DNA of 64,000 bases from NCBI GenBank assembly GCA_947471745.1, contig CANJKZ010000010.1, forward strand, positions 2,575,501 to 2,639,500, read 5' to 3'. The notes beneath the pieces were generated by a model. The model saw only the letters and a list, made by a program, of their open reading frames with translations. It searched no databases and was not told where the DNA came from. Source of the stretch: Closterium sp. Naga37s-1 (lineage: Eukaryota; Streptophyta; Zygnematophyceae; Desmidiales; Closteriaceae). The translations under genes and the position numbers were made by a program. Positions 11,240 to 20,717 of the stretch are shown one piece after another; position 1 is the stretch's first letter, and every line of letters starts with the position of its first letter.

Positions 11240-11628
11240 CTACGATCTCTTCTCGGATCGCACCCACACCTTTGCAACTATCTCAATTTTTTGGGGGGGG
11301 TAGACGTCTCTCAGCGAACAAGCACCACCGCTCGAAGTGCTCTCACGTAAACACGCTCGGCCACAACAGAGGCTGTCGCTGAGCTTGCCCAACATCCCCG
11401 CCATGGCCTTATGACCAACTCGACACTGACGCAGGAGCAACTCGACCGTCTCGTGCGCCAACTCGAAGATTCGGCGCTCGAAATTGCAGCACTTACGGCG
11501 GAACGCGACTCCGCTCGCCAGAAATCAACGGTGAATGCCCAGCACCACTATACGCACCTGCAAATGCACCCGCGCAATCAGAATAACCAATTGGCATTTC
11601 ATCAGGCACACAGATACAACACAACAGC

Positions 11629-12591
11629 GTGGGACAGCGCTCAGGCGCAGCCAGTGATAGCACCGCTCTATCGATGCCTGGCATAGAGAGGAACAAGGCC
11701 CCACCGAGCCCGCGGGAGCCTCGCGAAGCCCGTCGGCACGTGGAGTTTGCAGCGACAAGTGGCGGCTACGACATTATGGCCCCAATGCCACTCAAGCCAC
11801 CGCGTCCGCCGTGTTTTGATCCGAGCCAACGTGGAGGTCCGACGATTAAATCGTGGGTCTTCACGATGAACGTCTTCTTCGACGCAAATTACGTCGAGTC
11901 GGACGCAGCGAAGATTCGCTATGCGGTCTCGCTGCTGAGGGGCCCCGCCATGGACTGGTGGCGAGTCATCGTGACGTCGCCACGTGCCTACGAGCCACTA
12001 TCGCAACAGGGAGAGCCCACGGGCCCAGCCGTCACCTGGAGTTCATTTTCCGAAACCGCCCAGTACAGCACGTGGGATGCGTGGTGCGCAGGGCTTCGGG
12101 CGCGCTTCGAGCCGATCGCGGCTTCTATTTCGGCGCGTCAGAGACTGCGCACTTGGCGGCAGCTCGGGTCGGTTCAAGACTACACCAGCGGTTTTCTCGC
12201 TCTGTGCGAGCAAGTCGGTTACATGCACGAGGCGGAGCGGGTGGACCGTTACGTCGGCGGACTGAAGCCGGACATCTCGCACGAGATTATGCTGCGCGGG
12301 CTATCAAATTTCAACGAAATCCTCGCGCTCGCGGAGAAAATCGATATCCTACGCCGACCGAGACCAGGGTCCTACTACGGACATCGCCCTCGGGGACCGA
12401 TCGAGTATGCCACGGTACACGCCGTTGCGGCGAATGCAGCTGCTGTAATGTTGAAGGGGCGCTGCTTTGGTTGCAATAGGCCAGGCCATCGCAAGAGTGA
12501 ATGTCCAGAGGAGCTGAGGAGTAGGAGCCGAGGAGGGAGTCTCAGAGGCAGGGAAACGCCAGCAGTCAGTAGAAGTCAGGCCAACTACTGA
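11629..12591 (+). pseudogene. Gypsy-1 gag with CCHC zinc knuckle
   Basis: 320 open codons. A retrotransposon gag domain lies at about residues 70-240 (KSWVFTMNVFFDA, RGPAMDWWRVI, WDAWCAGLRARFEPI, RQRLRTWRQLGSVQDYTSGF, RYVGGLKPDISHEI). A CX2CX4HX4C knuckle (CFGCNRPGHRKSEC) sits at about 282-295, followed by an arginine/serine-rich tail. Gag forms the particle and binds RNA. Open frame exists further upstream in a different phase, so the true start is uncertain. It is the most intact gypsy reading frame here, but part of a broken element. Confidence 0.85.
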
Positions 12592-12693
12592 CAAGACTGC
12601 CTGCTCGCCCAACCTCACCGACCCTCACCGAGTCACAGTGCCGATTCACGCCATCGATCGGGCTCGGATGATTAAGGAGGGTACAGCGACGGA

Positions 12694-13036
12694 TTGCCCA
12701 GTACTGATCCACGGGAAATTCAGGGAGCAGCAGTGAAGATTTTTATCGACGGAGGAGCAAGGAACAGTTTAGTTAATACCGCAACCGCACGGAAGCTGCA
12801 CCTGACACTTAGTCGATGTTTACCAGAGATAGATGCACGGCACGCCGCTGGCCATACGGGAGAAGGTGAAGAGAGTAAAAATCCGCTGCGGGGGAAACTT
12901 CAGGTTTACACAGGACATGCTCACGACGACATTGGATGGGCACGACATTTTACTGGGACGTGATTGGCTGCGACAGTATAACCCGCGAATTGACTGGATG
13001 ACGGGTAGCTGCAGTGTGCGAAGTAACGGTAACTAG
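12694..13036 (+). pseudogene. Gypsy-1 aspartic protease region
   Basis: Retropepsin-like signatures: VKIFIDGGARNSLVNTATA, in which FIDGGA matches the usual FVDSGA active-site loop, and later DILLGRDWLRQYNPRIDW, the classic ILG-DWL block of gypsy proteases. The two lie in the expected order. The region is broken. Confidence 0.75.
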
Positions 13037-13096
13037 GTCGAGCTACATTGCTGGCAGTCGCCCGAGTCTTCAACGGTCCACGTTAACGTCATCACG

Positions 13097-13450
13097 ATGA
13101 AACGGGTTGTTGCCGCTGGAGCTGACGTGTACGCGGTGGATATAGCATTGGTAGGAGAAATGGAGCAGCCGAGTGATTTTCAGAAACTGCTGGCAGCGGT
13201 GCCGCCCAAGCTACACGAACTACTGAAACGGTACCCGGGACGACTTACCGGAGGGACAGCCACCTTAGTGGGCACACGATCACCGAATAGAGTTAGAACC
13301 GGGGGCACAACCAACCGTACAGCGACAGTTCAGACTGACACAACCCGAGCTCGATGAACTGAGGAAGCAGTTAGATTATCTGTTAGAGAAAAAATCATCC
13401 GACCGAGCTCGTCACCGTTTGCCGCACCGATACTACCCATAATGACTTTT
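13097..13450 (+). pseudogene. Gypsy-1 protease-RT linker and RT start
   Basis: Contains DFQKLLAAVPPKLHELLKRYPG, resembling the linker before gypsy RT, and then a short SSPFAAPI stretch typical of the RT N-terminus. The element is not recognisable beyond about 13.5 kb. Fossil. Confidence 0.6.
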
Positions 13451-13614
13451 GCTCAAGCAAATTACGCAGCACAAATGGCACGAGCACTCGGGACGTTAGG
13501 ATGATATGTCACTCAAACTGACGTGCATTCAACAAACTCCCCCCCAGACTTACGGACTGGATGCAAACATACTCATACGCATGCAAACATACATGCACAC
13601 AAACGCATATGCAC

Positions 13615-14167
13615 TCATGACTTCGCTGCCCACACTAGTGCAATGCCATGCCACACATCTTGGGAAATCTCTTGGTGAGACGCCTGCTTGCTAGCCTTCA
13701 CACGATGAAGCTTAACAATCCATTCCTTCATTATCTGCCTCACCCAATGCCACTTGATCTTCATATGCTTGTCCATCCCATTCAGAATAAGATTACTGGC
13801 AATGCAAATAGCAACCTTGCTTTCGGAAAACAGTGGTATAGGTCCCTTTATTTCAGCTCCCATATCCTCCAGCAGCTCACAAATGTTTTTGTGGCATGCT
13901 ACATCGCCAAGTACTCTGCCTCTGCCAAAGACTGACTCTGCACCTTCAACTAACTGGTCCACCTCCGACTATTTAGATAAAGCGACCAACAGATGATTGA
14001 TCCTGCTCCTCTGAGGCCCACGTAGCATCAGTAAAGCACGGCAGCTTCAAGGTTCCAGGTGTGATCCCATCTGCTCCAAACTGTTTCAGCTGGCCACCAG
14101 CTGAAAACTGAACATCAGCAGATGTCGTTGATCCGAGGTTGTACACCATGCGCTTTGCCACCTCCAA
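13615..14167 (-). pseudogene. Copia-F RNase H
   Basis: Signatures CFTDATWASEEQDQSSVGRF, PLFSESKVAICIASN and GMDKHMKIKWHWVRQIMKEW match copia RNase H and are homologous to, but clearly diverged from, copia-A. The domain is spread over more than one frame. Fossil. Confidence 0.75.
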
Positions 14168-14381
14168 CTGCTCCTCGGTGGCCGCTGCACAACCACTCCG
14201 AATGTAGCATCAGGTTGCGTATGCACAGCAGCATGCATCACACTCCCAATAAGTAACTGCTACTCATCATCGAGTACATCATCCTCCTCACACCAGAACG
14301 CTCCATCACACTAGAGATGTAGTGTGTCTGATGCACATTCAATCACCTCCTCTCAATATCCCTCTCAATCAGTAGCCCTAA

Positions 14382-15053
14382 TTAATATTGGACATCCCCT
14401 AGCATCTTGCACTTGAAATTATCCATCAGCAGTTTCCGTGTCCTCCCAATCTGCTCCATGGAAGGTGAGAACAGCAGTATGTTGTCGACATACACCAGCA
14501 GCAAGAGCAGCTGCTCCCCCTCTCCAATCAGGAACAAACTGTGGTCAGCTTGGGATGTCTTAAAGTCTCCACCCAGCAGCACCTCCTCCAACTCCTCGTA
14601 CCAGCACCTGTGCGTTTGCTTAGGGCCATAGATAGCCTTATTTGGCTTGCACACCCTGCTGGTCCCATCCCCATAGCCGTCAGGCTGCGCCATGTAAGTA
14701 TCCTCCTGCAACACTCCATTGAAGAATTGAGTAGTAATATTCATCTGCTTCACGTACCATCCCTTCACAGCTGCGCCAGCCAGCAAAGACCTCAATGTCA
14801 CTGGCTTAGCAACAAGACCGAAGATCTCCTTAAAGCAGACCTTCTCTTTCTGCTGAAACACCTTAGCGACCAAGCGGCTCTGGAACCGCTCCAACGCACC
14901 ATCAGCTTCAGTCTTCACCTTGAACACCCACTTGCTGCTAATCGGTCGTCGCCCCTTGGGTAACTTAACAACCTCCCAAGTCCCATTTTCAGTGAGACTG
15001 TTGAACTCCGCATCCATGGCAGCCTCCTCCAATGTGGTTGGTTCTCGAGGCAA
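14382..15053 (-). pseudogene. Copia-F reverse transcriptase
   Basis: 223 codons of RVT_2: PTTLEEAAMDAEFNSLTENG, TWEVVKLPKGRRPISSKWVF, SRLVAKVFQQKE, the Y-IYGPKQ region and LVYVDNILLFS at the catalytic position. The RT is homologous to that of copia-A but is a separate family, judging from the large sequence difference. Part of a broken element. Confidence 0.85.
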
Positions 15054-15280
15054 AGGTGTTAAGAACAGAAGGCCATCTCCTCGTCTTCTCCCTCATCCGC
15101 CTGCACCTACATGGCACCTTGCTTGTGTCCTCCCAAACGGATGTACTTCAGCCTTCAAGGTGCTGCTGCAACTCTCTTCTCGCGGGTTGCAGTCTGCTGC
15201 CCATGTGGTGAAGCTCCTTTCTACACACTCCTCTTAGTGACCTTGGCCGATGCAGCAGGATCGGGCTGGGATGGTGAGCT

Positions 15281-16276
15281 TATCAACGGGAGTTGTGTGT
15301 TTGCCCTGTCCTTGCTTGGCCGGAGCCGAATTTGTGGTCGAATGTGCGTGAGGTGCAGCTGACCTGCAGCAGTGGGCGACGCGACTTGGGCGAGCTGGTC
15401 GACGGGTCTGGTCGACCTGCCGGCGGCCGACTTCAACCCGGTGGTTGACGAGAGGAGACGTCGACCTGGGCAGGGCGCCGACTTCGGGAGGTCGACTTGG
15501 GAGGTCGAACTGGGCGGGCGTCGACTTGGTGTGGTCCGCTGACAGCTGGGCTGGTCGACCTGGAGCTGGTCGACCAGGGGTGTGGTCGACTTGGTGTGGT
15601 TGACCGGTGGTGGTTGTCGTCTTGGGTGGTCGACGAGCACGAGGAGAAGCAGCTGCCTTGAGCTTACTCTGGGCCTGGCATGGCAAAGTGCAGGGTCAAC
15701 GTGGTTGCCCGGTCGTCCAGGTTACCCGGGCGACGGGGTTTTTCGGAGGAGCACGACATTCGCCCATGTGGTTTTGGCGAAGCCGACCTCGGTGGTGGTA
15801 TCTCGAGGTCGACGTGGCTCATCAGCACGTGAACGTCTTGGTGGCTGTGCTGTGCACATAACAAAGCACATAACGCCAATAATCCGCGAGCACCTGTGAA
15901 GCGGGTGCGCTGCTGTCTCGCGGGTGCAACACTGTGCAGCCGCCTTGCTAGACAAGCGTTGGCACGCCGTCGACTTGCAGTGTTGGCGGACAACGTCCTT
16001 GCACTGCTGAAGCGCGGTCGACCATGTAGAGCTGGAACGCGGTCGATGTGCTGCGCTGGCAGTCGACCTACATGCTTGCTAGCATCCGATGTAGTCTGGC
16101 TTCCCAACTTTGTTGCTACCATTATTGTCAATCTTTGCTAGTGAAACTCTTGCAGAATTTCCCCGTAAATATGCAAGTAGTCTGAATACGAGCAAACAAC
16201 TAAGATTTGTATTTATCACCCCTAACACCCCGTGCCTTCCCCGTAGTCTAGCTCCCGTTGTGTTAGCTATCTCCGA
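15281..16276 (+). mobile_element. LTR of copia-B inserted in copia-F
   Basis: About 996 bp from TATCAACGGGAGTTGTGTGT to GCTATCTCCGA. It holds the LTR-B hallmarks: a CCTGTCCTTGCTTGG start region, many GTCGAC words, GCTAGCATCCGATGTAGTCT and GTAGTCTAGCTCCCGTTG near the end. The flanks GAGCT and GAGTC are only a partial match, so the target duplication is doubtful. No B internal sequence is attached, so it is probably a solo LTR. Confidence 0.8.
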
Positions 16277-16277
16277 A

Positions 16278-16658
16278 GAGTCCACACGTGCCGACTCATC
16301 CTCCAACCCCTCCTCCTCAGCAGGACCAAGAACTTGCTGCTCACCACCGCCACTGTGGTCACTGGTCAGCTCTGATCCGTAGAGTATTTCTGCTGGTATG
16401 CATTTGGCATTTGTATGCAACAAAATCCAGAGCAACGTTCTGTTGTGTTCGGATTTTGGAATAAGCGAAAAGGTGGTATCCATTTTCATGCCTTGCTAGA
16501 TTTCGTAACATCGACTGAAGGGAACCTCGAGCTCGCCGCCATGGCTGCCTGACGCCAGCCTGGACAGCGCATTGCGTGGAGCCTATTCCCCTGCTGGCTT
16601 TAATTTCACCAGCTTCGGATTTATTATAACTCAATGAAGAATACTATATCATGCGTGA
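16278..16658 (-). other. Unassigned stretch, possibly copia-F integrase/spacer
   Basis: No clear domain is visible. The minus strand has an acidic, Ser/Gly-rich stretch (SDHSGGGEQQVLGPAEEEG) resembling the spacer before copia RT. It could continue copia-F beyond the inserted LTR-B, but this rests on position and composition only. Confidence 0.3.
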
Positions 16659-17748
16659 AGGGTGCAAATTCACATTGCACGACATCCTGCCGTCTGTTTG
16701 TACGAGTATGCGTGTGCGAATGCATTTGGGTGTGAATGGAATGTTCGTGTGTTTGTTTGCTTTCGCAATTTTCGCTTGATGCATTTGCAGGTACTCGCGC
16801 ATTGTGCGCTTCGGCACAACATTGTACGCGCTATGAACAGTACAAGCAGAAAGGACGAGCTTGCAAAGGAACCCAAGATGGAAGCTTTGCAGTTCAACTT
16901 ACTTGATTTCGCAGATTCAGTTCTATCCAACTCGAAATTGTACTGTTTTGTTTGGTTGACTATAGTGTAGCAGGGCAGGCACTATACAGGTACAATTTAG
17001 GTGAAGGTTGGATGTTGTTTGTCTGTATCTGCATGCTACAGGGCCAGGGGAAACCAGCGGAACCAGCATTTGGCTGGTTGGGCAAAGACAAAACAGGTTC
17101 TGTTTTTAGGACCTGAACCTGGTTGTTGTTTTCCCAGGTTGGAAAAACAGAACCAGAGGTTGTTTACCAACCTACCACCTGCTGTTTTGTCCAGCCAGGT
17201 TGGTTCTGCTGCTTGGAATTATTTGGGATCATCCCTGGTTGTTCCCAGGTTGATTCCCAAGGTCCTTGCTAGCTAGAGCTATTTATTCCTTCTCTGTTTG
17301 TACCTGAATATAGTCAATTTGATTCAAGCGAATTCCTCCCTTCCTGGAATTTCGTTTCTACGCGGTGCGACGGCGGAATGCTACCCGAGTCAACGCTAGT
17401 ACGCTAGCACTCCAACACTAGGCAAACGCTGTCCGAGCCATAACTTCGCAATGGCAGAACTTTTCGCGAGGCAACTTGGTTCATTTTAAAGCTCTTGGGG
17501 CGAGCTTCGATATAGGAAATTCTCAGCTTAATCCGATCAACGGTCTGCACGATACGCTGCGTGACGTTCAAGGTACTCTAGCTGTTTTGACTAAGTCCCT
17601 CTTGATCCCTCTCTCTACAAACTCGGACCCGAGGATAGGGGCTGGTCTTGTACCAGGCACCCAAGGACCCTTCGAGGTGACCCCGAGGAGAGGTTTTAAG
17701 TTTGATAAAGTCTTAATAGCTTGAGTTTATTAGGGCCTTACACCAACA
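16659..17748 (+). mobile_element. Copia-A 5' LTR
   Basis: LTR-A from GGGTGCAAATTCACATTGCA to CTTACACCAACA. It is followed by a primer-binding site and gag, so it is a 5' LTR of a plus-strand A element. Its left edge abuts unassigned sequence without a visible target duplication. Confidence 0.88.
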
Positions 17749-17751
17749 AGC

Positions 17752-17763
17752 TGGTATCAGAGC
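17752..17763 (+). promoter_or_regulatory. Primer-binding site
   Basis: TGGTATCAGAGC, complementary to initiator-Met tRNA, three bases after the LTR end. Confidence 0.9.
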
Positions 17764-17794
17764 TGCGTTACAGTGATCCTCGACATAGGTAGCT

Positions 17795-18529
17795 ATGGCG
17801 GGCAACACCTTGACGGAAGCTGGTGAATCTTCAGCCCAAGATCGTAGCGGCAGCCAAGATTCTGGTGTTTCAGCGCCAAGGGGAGCGCGAACAAACCAGG
17901 GCTCGCTGGTGAAGGAGGTGCTGAAAAACTTCACCGTCGAGAAGTTCAATGGTGAGGGCTATGATGATTGGGCCTGGAAAATGCAATTGTATTTCCGTCA
18001 GATCGGCTTGCTGAAACTAATGATTGGGGAGGAGCCTAGACCGAGTGACCCCGCGCTGCAGGAAGATTGGGATGAGCGCTCCTCGGCTGGCTACTATTTG
18101 ATGTTGCAGAGTTTCGAGCTGAACCAGCGTCACCACGTCATGCACCTGCTGCCGGAGGTTGAGTGCGGTCCGAAGGCGGGGACCGTGTTGAAGGAGCTGC
18201 ACGCCCCGACCTCCGTTGTTGCGACGTTGATGCTGGAGCGGGAGCTGTCCGCGTTGCGCTTGAGCGAGGGAGAGCCGGTGCAACCTGTCCTGGACAAGAT
18301 GCGCAACCTCTACGCGAAGTTGGCGACTGCGGGAATCACCTACCCGGAGCAGACCAAGTGTTTGAAGATGCTCTCGCTGCTGCCGGAATCGTGGCTTCAA
18401 TTCACGAGCGGATTGAGCCTGCCGCAGAACCAGAGCTCGTGGACACTCGAGTGGGTGCGGACAAAGATTCTGGAGGAGGACTTCCGTCGCCGCCAACTGA
18501 GGGGTGGAGACGACGGCAGCAGCGGCTAA
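17795..18529 (+). pseudogene. Copia-A gag (most open copy)
   Basis: 244 open codons starting at the first ATG after the primer-binding site (ATGGCGGGCAAC). It shows a copia gag (UBN2/gag-polypeptide type): VEKFNGEGYDDWAWKMQLYF, LNQRHHVMHLLPEVECGPKA, LMLERELSALRLSEGE, LDKMRNLYAKLATAGI, CLKMLSLLPESWLQFT and TKILEEDFRRRQLRGGDD. Gag builds the virus-like particle. The same protein is seen at 22869, 28789 and 55436. It runs directly into an LTR-A fragment, so it belongs to a broken element. Confidence 0.85.
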
Positions 18530-18846
18530 CGCTATCCGAGTCATAACTTCGTAATGGCAGAACTTTTCGCGAGGCAACTTTGCTTATTTGAAGCTCTTGG
18601 AGCGAGGTTCGATATAGCATCCAGCTTAATCAGATCGACGGTCTGCACGGCATGCTGCGTGACGTTTAAGGTGCTCTCGTCATTTTGGCTAAATTATTCT
18701 TGGTCCCTCTTCCTACATATTCGGACCCGATGATAGGGGCTGGTCTTGATACCAGGCACCCAAAAACCTTCGAGGTGACCCCGAAAAGAGGTAATGAGAT
18801 TGATTAAGTCTTAATAAGTTGAGCTTTTTAGGCCCTTAGACTAATA
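18527..18846 (+). mobile_element. Diverged copia-A LTR fragment
   Basis: The last third of an LTR-A, starting at CGCTATCCGAGTCATAACTT and ending CCCTTAGACTAATA. It is visibly more diverged from the family than neighbouring LTRs, suggesting an older copy. It is joined on the left to gag-A and on the right to copia-B sequence. Confidence 0.8.
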
Positions 18847-19208
18847 GAAGCCAAGCAGCGACGCCAAGCACGTGCGGGGATTCAATGGGGCGCTGAAGGA
18901 TGTCCAGGGCCGTGGAACCGACGCTCTGCTTGGGGAGGCCGGGAAGCAGGTGCTCATCCCCGACGTGCTCTACGTCTCGGGCGTGCAGGCGAACCTGCTG
19001 CTAGCCGGCCAGCTGAAGGAGAGAAACGTGAAGCTGCGGGACGATGGTGACGGAATGATGGCAGCAGGGGTCGTGCTTGGTTGGGCGAAGTACACCGGCC
19101 AGGTCCTCTGCACCGACCTACGACCGTGCACGGCGATGTCGACGACGGCTCCAACCGCTATGGTGGTCCATCGTCACAGGGACAAAGTCGACGCCGGGCA
19201 GGTGGCAC
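18847..19208 (+). pseudogene. Copia-B GAG-pre-integrase fragment
   Basis: Encodes KHVRGFNGALKDVQGRGTD, LIPDVLYVSGVQANLLLAGQ, and TGQVLCTDLRPC. It is the same stretch as in B1 (46.2-46.5 kb) and B2 (61.0-61.2 kb), the region between protease and integrase. Isolated fossil fragment. Confidence 0.8.
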
Positions 19209-20537
19209 ATTCTCCTGCTCAAGGGTCTAATCCAACATGGGTACTCCGTGGACGCAGAGGTTACTACAGTAGAGAAGCAGAAACTGTTATAGTGGGAGAA
19301 TGACTTGGCAGTAACGAAAAGTTCAGGAAAGATTTGGGTACCGATTTCGGTTGCGACAGATCTTAGTGGAGGAGTTTCATGACGTAGCACACGCGGGACA
19401 TTTCGGGAACAAGACGTTAGAGGGAATATCAAAGTATTACTACTGGCTTCGGATGGCAGTAGACGTGCAGCAGTTCGTCACCTCGTGCGACGTGAGCGGA
19501 TGAAAAAGAGGGTTACTTCAGCTTCTACCCATACCAAAGCGGCCTCGGCAAATTTTTAGTCTAGATTTTATTACTAAACTGTCATCGACCATACGAGACA
19601 ACGATACCATAGTCGTCGTGAAAAACAAGTTCTCTAAATTGGGACACTTCATCCCTACCAACGTTACGGCTACAGCCGAAGCAACTGCTCGCCTATTCAT
19701 CGACCGCATCGTCACCATCCATGGCATCCCCGCTATACACGTTTCGGACAGGGACCCAAAGTTCACAAGTAAGTTCTGGGGGGAACATATAGGTTTGTTG
19801 GGAAGAAAGGTTGCGATGTCTTCATCATACCACTCTCAGACTGGCGGACAGATAGAGCGTCTCAATCAAGTGGTTCAACAGTGAGTGCGCACAGCTTGTA
19901 AGGACAATATAAGCCACTTGGATCTACTTTCACAAACACTGGAGTTCGCCATAACAACGCATCACAAGCGGCCACAAAGAAAACTCCTTACTTCCTGCGT
20001 TACGGACATGAACCACTCACACTGCAGCAGCCAACCACACCGGCACACGTCCAGGCCGCACATGACTTCATCACTACCATGCAGCAGCTATGGGAGAAGA
20101 CGCAGCGACGTCTCACCATGATGCAGAAGTGCAAGAAGCAATATGCAACTCGATAGCGACGAGCTCACTCGCTAGCAGTCCAAAATCAGGTGCTTTTTGA
20201 CACACACAACTTGGACTTATCTCATTTACCGTCCAAGCTCCAGCCTCGTTTCTGTGCTTCTTTTCGCGTTGAGCCCATCGTGACACCATTTACATTTCGC
20301 TCGCACTTACCAACTATGTGGAATCTTCACAATGCTGACCTACAATGTTTAGCTATTGAAGCCCTACAAGGACCCCAACCAATAGTGCTAGGGACGTCAG
20401 CTACCGCCACCGCCACCTGTCCTCAGAGAGGATGAACCAGGGTACGTGGTGAAACGTGTTCTCGCTCATCGACGCAGACGCGGCAACACGCTCGAATTCC
20501 TAATACGCTGGAAGGGATATGACCCATCGGAGGACAG
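19209..20537 (+). mobile_element. Gypsy-2 chromovirus fragment (integrase and chromodomain)
   Basis: Ty3/gypsy integrase: the zinc-binding part around EEFHDVAHAGHFGNKTLEGI and YYYWLRMAVDVQQFV (19.36-19.50 kb), then the catalytic core (VKNKFSKLGHFIPTN, IDRIVTIHGIPAIHVSDRDP, SSYHSQTGGQIERLNQVV). At 20.42-20.54 kb GYVVKRVLAHRRRRGNTLEF and LIRWKGYDPSEDS form a chromodomain, marking the chromovirus lineage. It ends against an LTR-A at 20538. Broken, with many breaks. Confidence 0.85.
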
Positions 20538-20717
20538 TGTTGGTGTAAGAGACTAATAAACTCAAGCTAATGAGACTTAATCAAACTCAAAACCTCTCTT
20601 CGGGGTCACCTCCAAGGGTCCTTGGGTGCCTGGTATAAGACCAGCCCCTATCCGGGTCCGAGTTTGTGGAGAGAGGAGTCAAGAATGACGTAGCCAAAAT
20701 AACAAGAGTACCTTGGA
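20538..20717 (-). mobile_element. Copia-A LTR fragment (minus)
   Basis: Begins TGTTGGTGTAAGAGACTAAT and runs as reverse LTR-A to GAGTACCTTGG, where a plus-strand LTR-A begins. It interrupts the gypsy-2 chromodomain. Confidence 0.8.

Larger units (their letters stand above)
11225..13504 (+). mobile_element. Gypsy-1, Ty3/gypsy element remains
   Basis: Internal part of a Ty3/gypsy element with gag, protease and the beginning of pol in gypsy order. It is broken, with several breaks in the coding parts, and ends against copia-F LTR sequence near 13505. No second LTR is visible in the window. Its base composition (GC-rich coding) contrasts with the AT-rich satellite on its left. Fossil. Confidence 0.85.
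13505..15280 (-). mobile_element. Copia-F element remains
   Basis: Minus-strand Ty1/copia element related to copia-A. On the minus strand a purine tract (CTGGGGGGGAGTT) is followed by TGTTGAATGCACG at 13534-13522, a presumed 3' LTR start. Rightward come RNase H and RT. An LTR-B sits at 15281-16276, and 16278-16658 may be more of the same element. Broken, with several breaks and no second LTR seen. Confidence 0.75.
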
